This document shows, in pieces, positions 52,601 to 62,133 of a stretch of DNA of 64,000 nucleotides. The position numbers were made by a program, and so were the translations under genes. The notes under the pieces are model-generated. The model did no database searches, was not told the origin of the DNA, and saw only the letters and a program-made list of their open reading frames with translations. The stretch covers positions 1 through 64,000 of the forward strand of contig CAMXQE010000003.1 of assembly GCA_947246015.1 (NCBI GenBank), read 5' to 3'. This DNA is from an uncultured Lachnospiraceae bacterium. Its GTDB lineage: Bacteria; Bacillota; Clostridia; Lachnospirales; Lachnospiraceae. The first letter of the stretch is position 1, and every line of letters begins with the position of its first letter.

Positions 52601-54067
52601 ATGGACTTAGAGATTTTAAAAAACGAAGAGAAACGAATGAATTTAATTATGTCTGTCTTTCTGGCTGTGATACCGGTGGTCGCTTTCTTATATGTACTGC
52701 TTTTTAACGGCGGAACATTCAAAGACGCAATTGCACTTATTATATCGCTGGGCGGACTGCTTACTAAAGCTTTTGAAAAAGTTCTGGGGAAATTTGCCAA
52801 ATATGTATATATTTCCGTTTTACCGGTACTCGGCGCCATAGTCATTGTATTAGGCACTCCGGGATGTTTCGGTGCAATGGTAGAAGCATATTTCCTGGTG
52901 CTGTTCCTATCCGTTCCCTACTATAATTTATCCATGATAAAAGTATGCAGCATCGCTACGATTGTACCGAATGTTATCGCCATGATTCTGTTCCCGCAGG
53001 CATATCTGGCAATGTACACCATTCCCATTTGGATATTTGCATGGATGGTATATGCACTCGCAATCATGGTTTCAGTCCTGATTGTCATGAGGGCACGGAT
53101 GTTATTCCAGACAGTGGAAACCAAGGAACACGAAGCGGAAGAAATGCTCGAAAGTATCCGCAGTGCCTTTGAAGGACTGCAGCAGTCCTCGGCAGATATC
53201 TATGATTCCCTGCATGGCTTTGAGGCAAGTACCACACAGATAGCGGCGTCCACCGAAGATATTTCCAGCAGCGCAGATATGCAAATCCAACAAGTAGAGG
53301 GAAGTCTTCAGATATTCAACGATTTAAATAATATGATTGTCAGCTCCGAAGACCGGGTATCACAGACCGTGGAGAACATGAAACTTCTGAAGGAAAAAAA
53401 TGACGAGGGTATCAAGTCCATTACCGAACTCTCCAGAAAATTCCGCGAAAATATTGAATCCACGAAGAAAGCCTCCGAAGGCGTCACCCTGCTGGCACAG
53501 AAATCCAGCTCTATCGGGGAAATCATCGAAAGCATCGGCCAGATAGCAAAACAGACAAATCTGTTAGCCCTGAATGCCGCCATCGAAGCGGCCAGAGCCG
53601 GAGAAGCAGGCAAAGGATTTGCCGTAGTTGCAGATGAAATCAATTCCTTATCCAGCGAATCCTCCACTGCAACCCAGAAGATTGACGCCATCTTAAAAGA
53701 TATTATCTTTACAGTAAAAGAAATTACCGGACTGATGGACTCCAATAACATTATTGTCAACGAATCTAATGCAAAGCTTGACGATACCGTACAGATTTTT
53801 GACGCAATTCTCCATTCCTCCGAACAGGTTATTTCAGTCATTGATTTACTGAAAGCAGAGCTCGCAAACATCGTTAATATTAAGGACAACTTGCAGCAGG
53901 CAATGAAACAGGTAGAAGACATTTCGCAGAATTCGGTAGAAAACACTACTGAAATCAGCGCCTCTACCGAGGAACAGGCATCCGGAGTACAGACTATCCT
54001 TACTTCCATGGAAAACGTTCAGAATGGTATGAACCGCCTTGCAGCTCTCATCAATTCAGATATATAA
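52601..54067 (+). CDS. Methyl-accepting chemotaxis protein without a large outer sensor
   Basis: 488 aa. Residues 20-165 form about six hydrophobic segments instead of the usual two with an outer domain. The rest is a cytoplasmic signalling rod with the hairpin tip [20 protein letters not shown] (about 321-340), which binds CheA/CheW, and [10 protein letters not shown] after it. No HAMP domain is obvious. A receptor of this kind may sense membrane state or a partner. GGAG before the ATG. It stands alone and is followed by a strong terminator. No che or fli genes are in the window. Confidence 0.9.
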   Translation: MDLEILKNEEKRMNLIMSVFLAVIPVVAFLYVLLFNGGTFKDAIALIISLGGLLTKAFEKVLGKFAKYVYISVLPVLGAIVIVLGTPGCFGAMVEAYFLVLFLSVPYYNLSMIKVCSIATIVPNVIAMILFPQAYLAMYTIPIWIFAWMVYALAIMVSVLIVMRARMLFQTVETKEHEAEEMLESIRSAFEGLQQSSADIYDSLHGFEASTTQIAASTEDISSSADMQIQQVEGSLQIFNDLNNMIVSSEDRVSQTVENMKLLKEKNDEGIKSITELSRKFRENIESTKKASEGVTLLAQKSSSIGEIIESIGQIAKQTNLLALNAAIEAARAGEAGKGFAVVADEINSLSSESSTATQKIDAILKDIIFTVKEITGLMDSNNIIVNESNAKLDDTVQIFDAILHSSEQVISVIDLLKAELANIVNIKDNLQQAMKQVEDISQNSVENTTEISASTEEQASGVQTILTSMENVQNGMNRLAALINSDI

Positions 54068-54085
54068 AGTTATACGTACATATCA

Positions 54086-54114
54086 ACAGCCGCTGCCATG
54101 GCAGCGGCTGTTTT
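54086..54114 (+). terminator. Terminator of the chemotaxis receptor gene
   Basis: CAGCCGCTGC pairs perfectly with GCAGCGGCTG around CATG, followed by TTTTC. It may also act leftward for the sugar transporter operon. Confidence 0.9.
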
Positions 54115-54146
54115 CATTCCTTACATTCTGTTTCCCACGTTTTCAT

Positions 54147-55181
54147 TTATGCCTTTTTACGTTCCTTTATCTTTACAAACACTGCCTGCAATACAATGAA
54201 GAAGCATAACAGGATAGCTGTTACGATATTGGCCCAGGAACTGATAAGCTTGCCGTTCGTTTTAACCAGTGTAGAAATCGTACCGTTAATCATTACACCG
54301 AACAGTGAACCGACTACATTTCCCACACCGCCTGTCAGCAAAGTACCGCCGATGACTGCAGAAGAGATGGCATCCATCTCAAGCCCGGCCGCCTGGGTCG
54401 TCGTTCCTGACATGGTATTCAGACAGTAGCAGATGCCGCCGACGGAAGCGAGGAAACTGGAAAGCATATACGCTTTCAGAGTTACTTTCTTAACATCCAG
54501 TCCCATCAGTGTAGCCGACTGCTGATTACCGCCTACCGCATAAAGACTGCGCCCGAAGCGCGTGTAACGCAGCATCAGGAAAATAACAAGCACTACCAGC
54601 AGCGCCACTATAACGGAAGCCCTGACATACGGAATCTGCGGAATGCCCTTTTTATTCACATAAGAACCGATACCAAAAGGCATTTCTATCTTATAACTGG
54701 ACAATGCCGTAAAAATACGGTCGCTCGTAATACTTACCTGTTCCGTACATATCACTGCCGTCATACCTCTTGCGAAGAACATGCCTGCCATAGTGACGAT
54801 GAAGGGCTGTATCTTCAGATAGGCGATGCAGTACCCCTGCACCAAACCGAACACAACGCCGATAATCAGCACCAGCGCCATCAATACCGGACTGCTCCAT
54901 CCCCACCGTTCGATTCCGACAGCAATAATCATACAATCCATGGCAACCACGGAACCTACCGAAATGTCGATTCCTCCTGTCAGCATAACACATGTCATGC
55001 CGCTGGCAATACAGATAAGCCCTGCATTATTAATCAATATATTCAGAAAAGTCTGTAAACGTGTAAAACCTTTATCCGCATATACCACACATCCTGCAAT
55101 ATACATCACTACAAACAGCGCGATGGTAATGATAAGCAGCAGATTGTTACTGTTAATTTTTACTTTTTTATCCTTATTCAT
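54147..55181 (-). CDS. Sugar ABC permease (YjfF-like)
   Basis: 344 aa with about nine to ten spans. It is of the RbsC/YjfF family: GLICIASGMTCVMLTGGIDISVG, then GYCIAYLKIQPFIVTMAG, and AVGGNQQSATLMGLDV. It overlaps the previous permease gene by 4 bp (ATGA). With the second permease, the ATPase and a binding protein it forms a CUT2 importer like E. coli YtfQRT-YjfF, which imports galactofuranose (family knowledge). The sugar here could be a furanose such as arabinofuranose or galactofuranose (inference). Confidence 0.9.
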   Translation of the reverse strand: MNKDKKVKINSNNLLLIITIALFVVMYIAGCVVYADKGFTRLQTFLNILINNAGLICIASGMTCVMLTGGIDISVGSVVAMDCMIIAVGIERWGWSSPVLMALVLIIGVVFGLVQGYCIAYLKIQPFIVTMAGMFFARGMTAVICTEQVSITSDRIFTALSSYKIEMPFGIGSYVNKKGIPQIPYVRASVIVALLVVLVIFLMLRYTRFGRSLYAVGGNQQSATLMGLDVKKVTLKAYMLSSFLASVGGICYCLNTMSGTTTQAAGLEMDAISSAVIGGTLLTGGVGNVVGSLFGVMINGTISTLVKTNGKLISSWANIVTAILLCFFIVLQAVFVKIKERKKA

Positions 55182-56257
55182 GCCTTCGCCCCCTTTGCAG
55201 CAACCTTCTTAGCAGAAAGCTTTTTGAAATATTCCTTTACCGGTTCTGCCTGGATAACCACAATCAGGATAACCACGATTGCCTTAAACACCGGCGCCTG
55301 TGCGGAAGAAACTCCCAACGCATAAAGGGTCGTTGTAATTGCCTGAATGGTATATGCACCGATAATGGAACCGGCCAGATTAAATTTACCGCCTCCAAGG
55401 CTGTTCCCGCCAAGGGCAACCGCAAGAATCGCATCCAACTCCATGTTCAGGCCGATGTTGTTCGTATCAGCCGAATAAATACGGGAAGTTGCCAGCAGCC
55501 CGGCAATACCTGCGCACAAACCGCAGATTACATAAGTCAGAAGAATGATTTTAGCGGAGTTAAAACCGGAAATCCTTGCAGCCCGTTTATTAATCCCGAC
55601 ACTCTGGATAAATGTACCGAGAGCCGTAAAACGGAGTACCAGGGACGCTATCAGGATACATACCGCCGCAATGATAATCGGGGTAGGTATGATTCCTACA
55701 TAGGACCCGAACACCTGAAATGAAGGCACACGCACATATACAATCTGGCTGTTGCACAGCAGAAGCCCGATTGCACGCCCTGCGGACCATAATATCAGAG
55801 TTGCCACCATAGGCTGTATGTTCATATAAGCCACCAAAAATCCATTGAACAGACCACAGACACAGGCAATGGCAATACCCGCCAGCAATCCTACCCAGAG
55901 AGGATTAGCATATTCCGAAACATTGGTCACACCATACCCTGCCAAAAGCATACAGCACAGACCACCGGAAAGACTCATGACAGACCCTACAGAAATATCC
56001 GTACCAGCCGAAGAAGATACAACCAAAGTCATACCAATAGCCAGAATCGCAACCTCGCTGCCGCGGTTCAGTACATCAATCAGACGCCCGTATAACACAC
56101 TGCTGTCACCCGTAATCGCCCGGATTGTAATGGTAAAAAAGCTGAGCGGCGGATTTCCGCAGATAATATCATATACCACATTAATCAGGATAACGAGAAT
56201 CATACTGAAAATCGGCAAAAACAGCCTTTTTTTCGTAATACTTTTTAATTTACTCAC
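55178..56257 (-). CDS. Sugar ABC permease (YtfT-like)
   Basis: 359 aa of the RbsC/YtfT family with about ten spans. Blocks: LAIGMTLVVSSSAGTDISVG, VAYMNIQPMVATLILW, SVGINKRAARISGFN, AVALGGNSLGGGKFN. Four-base overlaps at both ends (with the ATPase gene and with the YjfF-like gene) show tight translational coupling. CUT2 importers normally have one or two permease types; two different ones, as here, mark the YtfQRT-YjfF group. Confidence 0.9.
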   Translation of the reverse strand: MSKLKSITKKRLFLPIFSMILVILINVVYDIICGNPPLSFFTITIRAITGDSSVLYGRLIDVLNRGSEVAILAIGMTLVVSSSAGTDISVGSVMSLSGGLCCMLLAGYGVTNVSEYANPLWVGLLAGIAIACVCGLFNGFLVAYMNIQPMVATLILWSAGRAIGLLLCNSQIVYVRVPSFQVFGSYVGIIPTPIIIAAVCILIASLVLRFTALGTFIQSVGINKRAARISGFNSAKIILLTYVICGLCAGIAGLLATSRIYSADTNNIGLNMELDAILAVALGGNSLGGGKFNLAGSIIGAYTIQAITTTLYALGVSSAQAPVFKAIVVILIVVIQAEPVKEYFKKLSAKKVAAKGAKA

Positions 56258-57774
56258 TGTGCTCCACCTCCCGCAATCGCTTTCATTACACCTTCCTGCG
56301 ACATCTCATCCGCTTCCAGTTCCCCTACCTTCTCTCCGTCACGCAGTACTGCCAAACGGTTACAGGTACGCAGCATTTCTTCTACCTCGGAAGAAATAAA
56401 GATAATGCTCTTTCCCTCATCTGCCAGTTTAATCACCAGCTTCTGGATTTCTGTTTTCGTTCCGATGTCAATTCCCCTCGTAGGTTCATCCAGTACAAGG
56501 AAATCCGGATTAGTCGCCAGCCACCTTGCAAGGATTACTTTCTGCTGGTTCCCGCCGGAAAGCTGCTTAATCAAAGTCTCCCTGCTGGCTGTCTTTATAC
56601 TCAGCATCTCTATGTATTTATCTGCAATCTCAATCTGCTTTGCCATGGGAATGCGCTTGAATATTCCCAGTTTTGCCTGCATTGCGAGTATAATGTTCTC
56701 ACGCACCGATAAATCTCCAATGATGCCTTCCGCTTTCCTGTCGTCCGGAAGCAGTCCCATACCAAGGTTCATTGCATCAATCGGATTTTTGATGGCCACC
56801 TCTTTCCCGTCTACCTTCAGCGTTCCGGTCTGTGCCCTGTCCGCCCCGTAAATTACACGGGCCAGCTCGCTTCTGCCGCTCCCGAGCAATCCGGTCAGAC
56901 CGATGACCTCTCCTTTATGGATATCCAGATTAAAAGGTTTGATTTTTCCTGCATGGCTTAACCCCTTTGCCTCAATCTCCAGCGGTGCATTGGACATATC
57001 CTTGTCACCCTCCGGCTTAATGGAAGCCAAATCGTCAAAATCCTTTCCCATCATAGCCGCCACCAGTTTCACACGGGGCAGTTCTTCCACTGTATATTCG
57101 CCGACCAGCGTTCCGTTCCGCAATACAGTGATACCGTCGCACACTTCATATACCTGCTCTAAAAAGTGAGTAACAAATACAATTCCAACACCCTGTTCCC
57201 GCAGCTGGCGCATCATCTTGAACAGCAGGCTTACCTCATGGTCATCCAGCGAAGAAGTGGGTTCATCAAGTATCAAAACCTTACTTTTCATATCAACAGC
57301 ACGTGCAATTGCAATCATCTGCTGCAATGCCAGTGAATAATTTTCCAGATTCTGTGTTACCTCTATGTCCAAATCCAAATCTTTCATCAATTGCGCCGCC
57401 ATGGCATTCATCTTACGCCGGTTGACTGTCCCGAACTTCGTTAAAGGTTCGCGTCCGATGTACAAATTCTCCGCAACCGATAGATTCGGACACAGGTTTA
57501 CTTCCTGATACACCGTGGAAATACCCTTCTTCTGTGCATCCAAAGTATCTTTGTTCACGATAGGGCCATCAATTCCGTCCACATGGATTTCCCCGGCCTC
57601 GAATTTATTAACCCCCGTCAGGCATTTTATCAGAGTGGACTTACCCGCTCCGTTTTCCCCCATTAACGCCCGTATTTCACCTTTACGCAGCGTGAAGTCC
57701 ACGTTGTCCAAGGCCTTTACACCTGGGAAAGTCATGCATATTCCCCGCATCGTTAAAACGATATTCTTATCCAT
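56254..57774 (-). CDS. Sugar ABC ATPase with two nucleotide-binding domains (YtfR-like)
   Basis: 506 aa. Domain 1 has GENGAGKST (~37-45), a QQ-type signature and LDEPTSSLD. Domain 2 has GLLGSGRSE in place of a canonical Walker A, then LSGGNQQKV and LDEPTRGID. Such paired domains with a degenerate second site are the rule for CUT2 ATPases (RbsA, AraG, YtfR). I start at 57774 with GAGGAGG 6 bases upstream, in place of longer in-frame extensions. A stem-loop separates it from the binding-protein gene. Confidence 0.93.
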   Translation of the reverse strand: MDKNIVLTMRGICMTFPGVKALDNVDFTLRKGEIRALMGENGAGKSTLIKCLTGVNKFEAGEIHVDGIDGPIVNKDTLDAQKKGISTVYQEVNLCPNLSVAENLYIGREPLTKFGTVNRRKMNAMAAQLMKDLDLDIEVTQNLENYSLALQQMIAIARAVDMKSKVLILDEPTSSLDDHEVSLLFKMMRQLREQGVGIVFVTHFLEQVYEVCDGITVLRNGTLVGEYTVEELPRVKLVAAMMGKDFDDLASIKPEGDKDMSNAPLEIEAKGLSHAGKIKPFNLDIHKGEVIGLTGLLGSGRSELARVIYGADRAQTGTLKVDGKEVAIKNPIDAMNLGMGLLPDDRKAEGIIGDLSVRENIILAMQAKLGIFKRIPMAKQIEIADKYIEMLSIKTASRETLIKQLSGGNQQKVILARWLATNPDFLVLDEPTRGIDIGTKTEIQKLVIKLADEGKSIIFISSEVEEMLRTCNRLAVLRDGEKVGELEADEMSQEGVMKAIAGGGAQ

Positions 57775-57801
57775 CCTTGACCTCCTCATTTTAAAAAGTA
57801 A

Positions 57802-57831
57802 GGAGGGAATCCGTATTTCAGGAATCCCTCC
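57802..57831 (-). terminator. Attenuating stem-loop after the binding-protein gene
   Basis: GGAGGGATTCC pairs with GGATTCCCTCC (one mismatch) around 8 bases. On the minus strand TTACTTTTT follows. It would stop part of the transcripts, leaving more message for the binding protein than for the rest of the importer. Confidence 0.7.
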
Positions 57832-57849
57832 CATACTGCCTATCTCATA

Positions 57850-58968
57850 TTAGTATGCACGGCCTGCCAATACTTCGTCTGTCATTGTAGTTGCATACTG
57901 GCTTGTAATGCCAGGTGCGACAAATGCTTCATCGTTAACCAGTGTAGTAGCTTCGTATGCAGAACCGGAGTGCATAGCCTGAATTACAGAAGCAACAACA
58001 TCCGCCTGAATCGGGTTACATTCTACGTTGCAGTTAATCTTGCCGTCTAATGTATACTGCAAACCATCATGTGTCGCATCAAAGGAAATCAGAATTACAT
58101 CACCGTCAACACCATATGTGATACCTGCTGCATCCATTGCGTCCATTGCGCCGTATGCTTCGTTATCATTCTGGCATACTACTACGTTGAACTGACCTTC
58201 GTAAGACTTAATGAAGGATTCCATAACTTCCTGTCCGCCTGCCTGTGTGAAGTCACCGGACTGGGAATCAAGAATCTTCCACTCGCTGTGGGATGATGCA
58301 ACTTCATTGAAGCCTTCGGTACGTCCCAAAGTAGCGGATGCACCAACCGTACCTTCAATCACAAGGATGTTTGCTTCTTTTCCGTCCAAATATTCAGCCA
58401 GCCAGTTAGCTGCTGTGATACCTTCGTTCTTTGTATTGGTTCCTACCCATGCATCATACATGGAAGCGTCTGCATCAATCTCACGGTCTGCGATGATAAC
58501 CGGAATTCCTGCATCCTGCGCTTCCTGAAGCACGGTATCCCATCCTGCTGTTTCAATCGGAGCAATTACGATGTAGTCCAGTTCCTGTCCGATAAAGTTA
58601 CGAACTGCTTCCAGCTGTGCCGCATTGTCATTGTCGCAGTCAACCAGCTGTAATTCATAACCGTTGTCTGCAGTAAATGTATTCTGGTAATTCTGTGTGT
58701 TAGCGGTACGCCAATCGGATTCATGCCCAACCTGCGCATAACCTACACTAATCAGCCCGCCGTCTGCTGACGCATCTGCCGGTGCTGCCGTATCTGCTGC
58801 AGGCGCTGCGTCTGCTGCCGGCGCCGTCTCTGCCGGTGCTGCCGTATCCGCCGCAGGAGCCGCATCCGCTGCAGGCGCTGCTGTCTGTGCGTCTCCGCCG
58901 CCGCACCCTGCTACTGTTGCTGCAACCATTGCTGCTGCAAATAATACTGCTAATTTTTTTCTCAACAT
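57850..58968 (-). CDS. Lipoprotein sugar-binding protein (YtfQ-like)
   Basis: 372 aa. Signal peptide with lipobox (VAGCGGG, Cys ~22), then an Ala/Pro/Thr-Asp repeat-like linker (~28-68), then a periplasmic-binding-protein-like domain. ISVGYAQVGHESDWRTANT, IVIAPIETAGWDTVL, EGTVGASATLGRTEGF, SQSGDFTQAGGQEVMESF and QNDNEAYGAMDAM match the galactofuranose-binding YtfQ group block by block. It delivers a furanose-type sugar to the importer. GGAGG precedes the ATG. A paralogue with a sensory setting lies at 62134. Confidence 0.92.
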   Translation of the reverse strand: MLRKKLAVLFAAAMVAATVAGCGGGDAQTAAPAADAAPAADTAAPAETAPAADAAPAADTAAPADASADGGLISVGYAQVGHESDWRTANTQNYQNTFTADNGYELQLVDCDNDNAAQLEAVRNFIGQELDYIVIAPIETAGWDTVLQEAQDAGIPVIIADREIDADASMYDAWVGTNTKNEGITAANWLAEYLDGKEANILVIEGTVGASATLGRTEGFNEVASSHSEWKILDSQSGDFTQAGGQEVMESFIKSYEGQFNVVVCQNDNEAYGAMDAMDAAGITYGVDGDVILISFDATHDGLQYTLDGKINCNVECNPIQADVVASVIQAMHSGSAYEATTLVNDEAFVAPGITSQYATTMTDEVLAGRAY

Positions 58969-59399
58969 TTTTATATCCTCCCTTTCATTTGTTGATACTA
59001 TTACTTTATCTGATTTTCTCCCCTTTCGTCAACTTCAATTGTTCGCGTTTCATCATGTTCGTCGTCCTAAACAATACAAGTTTATACATTTTTATTACTT
59101 TACATTACAAGTTATCCCGATAAATTGATTTTTTTATATTTAGTTAAAATTTTTATTCTTTTTATTTCTTTATACGTTTATTCTGCTTCTTTTTATCGTA
59201 TTATACACTATCAATACTTTGTATATTTTCCCCATTGTTCACACTTTGTTCATTTTTTCATATCAATTTGTTAATTTTCTATTTTAGTTGGCTTTCCGGC
59301 CTTCTCCGGCCAAAACGTTTTTTTATTTTATTCTTTTGATATTATACTTTTCACGCTATAATGTAATTATCTAAATCCGAAAGAAAGGAAATGGTCCAT
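58969..59399. promoter_or_regulatory. Divergent control region of the sugar operon and its repressor
   Basis: 431 bp, A/T-rich. Leftward candidate: TTGACG (plus 59027-59032), 16 bp, GATAAA, before the YtfQ-like gene. Rightward: TATAAT at 59357-59362 ahead of the repressor gene, with a poor -35. An imperfect dyad with TTGG...CCAA and CCGG...CCGG lies at 59287-59313, followed by seven Ts. It could be an operator or weak terminator. Confidence 0.45.
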
Positions 59400-60473
59400 A
59401 TGCCTGCCAAATACCTGCGTCTTGCAAAATCACTGAAAAAGCAGATTCTTCAAAATACCGGAAACGGAATATACAAGCTGCCGTCCGAAAACGAACTATG
59501 CCGTCAATCCGGATACAGCAGACAGACCGTCCGGCAGGCGCTGCATTTACTGGAAGCCGAAGGATTAATCGAAAAAAAACAGGGAAGCGGTTCTTTCGCC
59601 ACCGGTCTGGCTTCAGGCGCCAATGAAATAGCCGTAATTGTTTCCGAAGAAGAGGAATATATCTATCCGTCCCTCATCTCCGACATCAAATCCGCTCTCG
59701 GGCATAAAGGATATTCCATACGGCTTTATTCGCATCATGGCCGTCTCTCTTTTGAGCGCAAAATTTTAGAGGAACTTCTCAGTTCCCCTATCCGCGGCAT
59801 CATTATAGAGGGCTGCAGGACAGCCCTTCCCAATCCGAATCTGGATTTGTACGAACGCCTGAAAGAACAGGACGTTTCCGTTTTATTCCTCCATAGCAGC
59901 TATCCGGACTACCCTGACAGCATTTCCGTCAAAAGCGACGACTATTACGGAGGATACTTATTGGGAAAACATTTCCTTCAGAACAATCATACGAATATTG
60001 CAGGTATTTTTAAAATAGACGATGTGCAGGGTCTGGAGCGTTACCGGGGTTTTTCCACTGTCCTGCGGGATTTTACAGCCGGATTGCCGGACGAAAAAAT
60101 CCTGTGGTATACCCAGGCGGAATTAACCGCATTAGAACAGAAATCGGATACTATGTTCCTGACTTCCTTTCTGTACCGGCAGCTGAAAGATTGTTCCGCC
60201 GTCATCTGCCATAATGACGAAATCGCTTACTGGCTCATGAAAGAACTGCGTTATGCCGGACTTCAGGTACCTGCCGATATATCCGTTGCCTCCTTTGACA
60301 ACAGTTATCTCAGCGAAATCTGCCCCGTCCGCCTTACCACCCTGTCGCATAAAAACCATGAAATGGGAAACACGGCGGCCGAGTGCCTGCTGAAGATGAT
60401 ACAGGGCATTCCCGTATCCTCGCAGGAACTCACCTGGCGTCTGGTATCAAGGGAAAGCGACGTCTCCCGCTAA
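59400..60473 (+). CDS. GntR-HTH/LacI-sensor repressor, AraR-like
   Basis: 357 aa. A GntR-type winged helix (1-72: KLPSENELCRQSGYSRQTVRQALHL, EKKQGSGSF) is fused to a LacI-type sugar-sensing domain. SVKSDDYYGGYLLGKHFL, GIFKIDDVQGLERYRGF and ICHNDEIAYWLMKEL match B. subtilis AraR in order and spacing. AraR responds to L-arabinose, so the divergent YtfQ-like importer may take up arabinose or arabinofuranosides (inference). I start at 59400 because AAAGGA stands 10 bases before; an ATG at 59391 is too close to it. Confidence 0.88.
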   Translation: MPAKYLRLAKSLKKQILQNTGNGIYKLPSENELCRQSGYSRQTVRQALHLLEAEGLIEKKQGSGSFATGLASGANEIAVIVSEEEEYIYPSLISDIKSALGHKGYSIRLYSHHGRLSFERKILEELLSSPIRGIIIEGCRTALPNPNLDLYERLKEQDVSVLFLHSSYPDYPDSISVKSDDYYGGYLLGKHFLQNNHTNIAGIFKIDDVQGLERYRGFSTVLRDFTAGLPDEKILWYTQAELTALEQKSDTMFLTSFLYRQLKDCSAVICHNDEIAYWLMKELRYAGLQVPADISVASFDNSYLSEICPVRLTTLSHKNHEMGNTAAECLLKMIQGIPVSSQELTWRLVSRESDVSR

Positions 60474-60476
60474 TCC

Positions 60477-62090
60477 TCAATTTCTGCCCATCCGGTATTC
60501 CCTCGGCGTACAGCCCTGTGTCTTTTTAAATACAAAACTGAAATAATGAGGGTCTTTGAACCCAACCTCCGCGGCGATTTCTCCGGAATGTTTCTCCGTA
60601 CTGCGCAGAAGTTTTTTAGCCGCCTCCATCCGCTTCTTTGTCACATATTCTGTAAAGGTCATTTTCTTTTCCTGACTGAACAGGGCGCTCAGATAATTGG
60701 AGCTGACATTTGCCGCACCTGCCGCCGCATTCAGAGACAGCGTATCCTGTGCATAATTTTCTTCAATGTAATCCAATGCCTTTTTTATTATCTTCTTCCC
60801 CTGGCTCTCCCTTTCCCTGCTGCCCAGTTCCATAGCTTTACCCAGCAGGCTCATCATATAAGGTTTCATATCCTCCATATCCAGGCTGACGCTCTGCATC
60901 TTTTCCGCCCATGTATCTTCCAGAAATTCTTCCTGACCAAAGCCCAGCGTTTCTGCAAAAGCAATGGATGTAAAACGGATACTCAGCGTCAGATAATCCC
61001 GAAACAGCCTGGATTGCAGTGCATCCTTCTGGCTTTCCAGATAGCTGTCCACAAAATCTTCCAATTCATCCTGCTGTCCCCGCATCAGAAATCCCTTAAT
61101 AATATCCGGGTCCGTCTTTGCGACGTCAACCCCTCCCAATCCTCCTGCTTCCGTATTGACTCCCTCTGTTCCGCGCTCCGGCAGAATGTGCTGCCGCGGC
61201 CTCAAAAAGCGGTAAGAAAGCATATGATTTACCCGGCTGTAACACTTTGGAAGAAGGCTGAGACGTTCTACCGGCTCCCCTGCCGCCAGATACCACTCCA
61301 TCTCCATATTCGGTTCGCTGCAGATGCGTGTAATATTATCCACGCACTTCGCCTTTAACTCTTCCATCTGCTGTGCATCGCCTTTTATCAATATTCCATA
61401 TGTCGTGATATTCCACCTGAATACAAGAAAATCAGGATAACGCAGGAAATAATGCATCAGCTCCTCCTGCTTCCTCACAAGCAGCCCCGAATCCTGCCCC
61501 CTTTCCTCCGGGCTCTTTTTCTCCCAAAGACTTACCATAACCAGATTATAGCAGGCAGCATCTAATTCCAAAGACAGTTTCTGTGCTTCCTCGTAAATTT
61601 CCTGCACCGCCATCTGTCCCTCGAACAGCTTTTCAAAAAAATTCCTTCGTGAAAACTGCTCATATTCCAGCATTTCCTCACGGAATTTTTCCACATATCT
61701 TTCCTGCTCCCGCTCGTTCTCTATCTTTTCCCGTATTTCCTGAAGCACCTTCTGCATCGTCATTTTTGTAATTGGTTTTAACAGATACTGCTCCACTCCT
61801 ACTGCAATAGCCTGACGCGCATACTCGAAATCGTCGTATCCGCTGATAATCACGATTTTCATCTGCGGAAATTCCTGGCTTACAATACGGCTCAGCGCCA
61901 GCCCGTCCATAAAGGGCATTTTAATATCGGTAATCAGCACATCCGGACGCTGCTTTCGGATGAGCGGCAGTGCCATTTCTCCGTCACTGGCTTCCCCTGC
62001 AAACTGATACCCGTATTTCTGCCATGCAATATTATCACGCAGCCCTTCTCTTACCACGCTCTCATCCTCTACAAGAAAAACCTTTAACAT
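60477..62090 (-). CDS. Response regulator with AraC-type output (YesN-like)
   Basis: 537 aa. Receiver domain with VEDE at 7-10, Asp55 in LITDIKMPFMDG and Lys in YLLKPI. A long middle region (~130-430) is typical for YesN. The C-terminal AraC HTH pair is AGAANVSSNYLSALFSQ and KHSGEIAAEVGFKDPHYFSFVF. It is 3 bp from the convergent AraR-like gene. On the minus strand it is the last gene of the kinase - binding protein - regulator cluster, 43 bp after the binding-protein gene. The nearby YtfQ-type importer is the likely target. GGAGG precedes the ATG. Confidence 0.93.
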   Translation of the reverse strand: MLKVFLVEDESVVREGLRDNIAWQKYGYQFAGEASDGEMALPLIRKQRPDVLITDIKMPFMDGLALSRIVSQEFPQMKIVIISGYDDFEYARQAIAVGVEQYLLKPITKMTMQKVLQEIREKIENEREQERYVEKFREEMLEYEQFSRRNFFEKLFEGQMAVQEIYEEAQKLSLELDAACYNLVMVSLWEKKSPEERGQDSGLLVRKQEELMHYFLRYPDFLVFRWNITTYGILIKGDAQQMEELKAKCVDNITRICSEPNMEMEWYLAAGEPVERLSLLPKCYSRVNHMLSYRFLRPRQHILPERGTEGVNTEAGGLGGVDVAKTDPDIIKGFLMRGQQDELEDFVDSYLESQKDALQSRLFRDYLTLSIRFTSIAFAETLGFGQEEFLEDTWAEKMQSVSLDMEDMKPYMMSLLGKAMELGSRERESQGKKIIKKALDYIEENYAQDTLSLNAAAGAANVSSNYLSALFSQEKKMTFTEYVTKKRMEAAKKLLRSTEKHSGEIAAEVGFKDPHYFSFVFKKTQGCTPREYRMGRN

Positions 62091-62133
62091 GTCGGACCTC
62101 CATTGCCTGTATCTTCTATGTTATCTGCTGCCA

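Noticed and set aside
59287-59313. AraR operator
   Set aside because: The dyad with CCGG/CCAA does not resemble the ATTTGTACGTACAAAT-type consensus; kept only as part of the control region.
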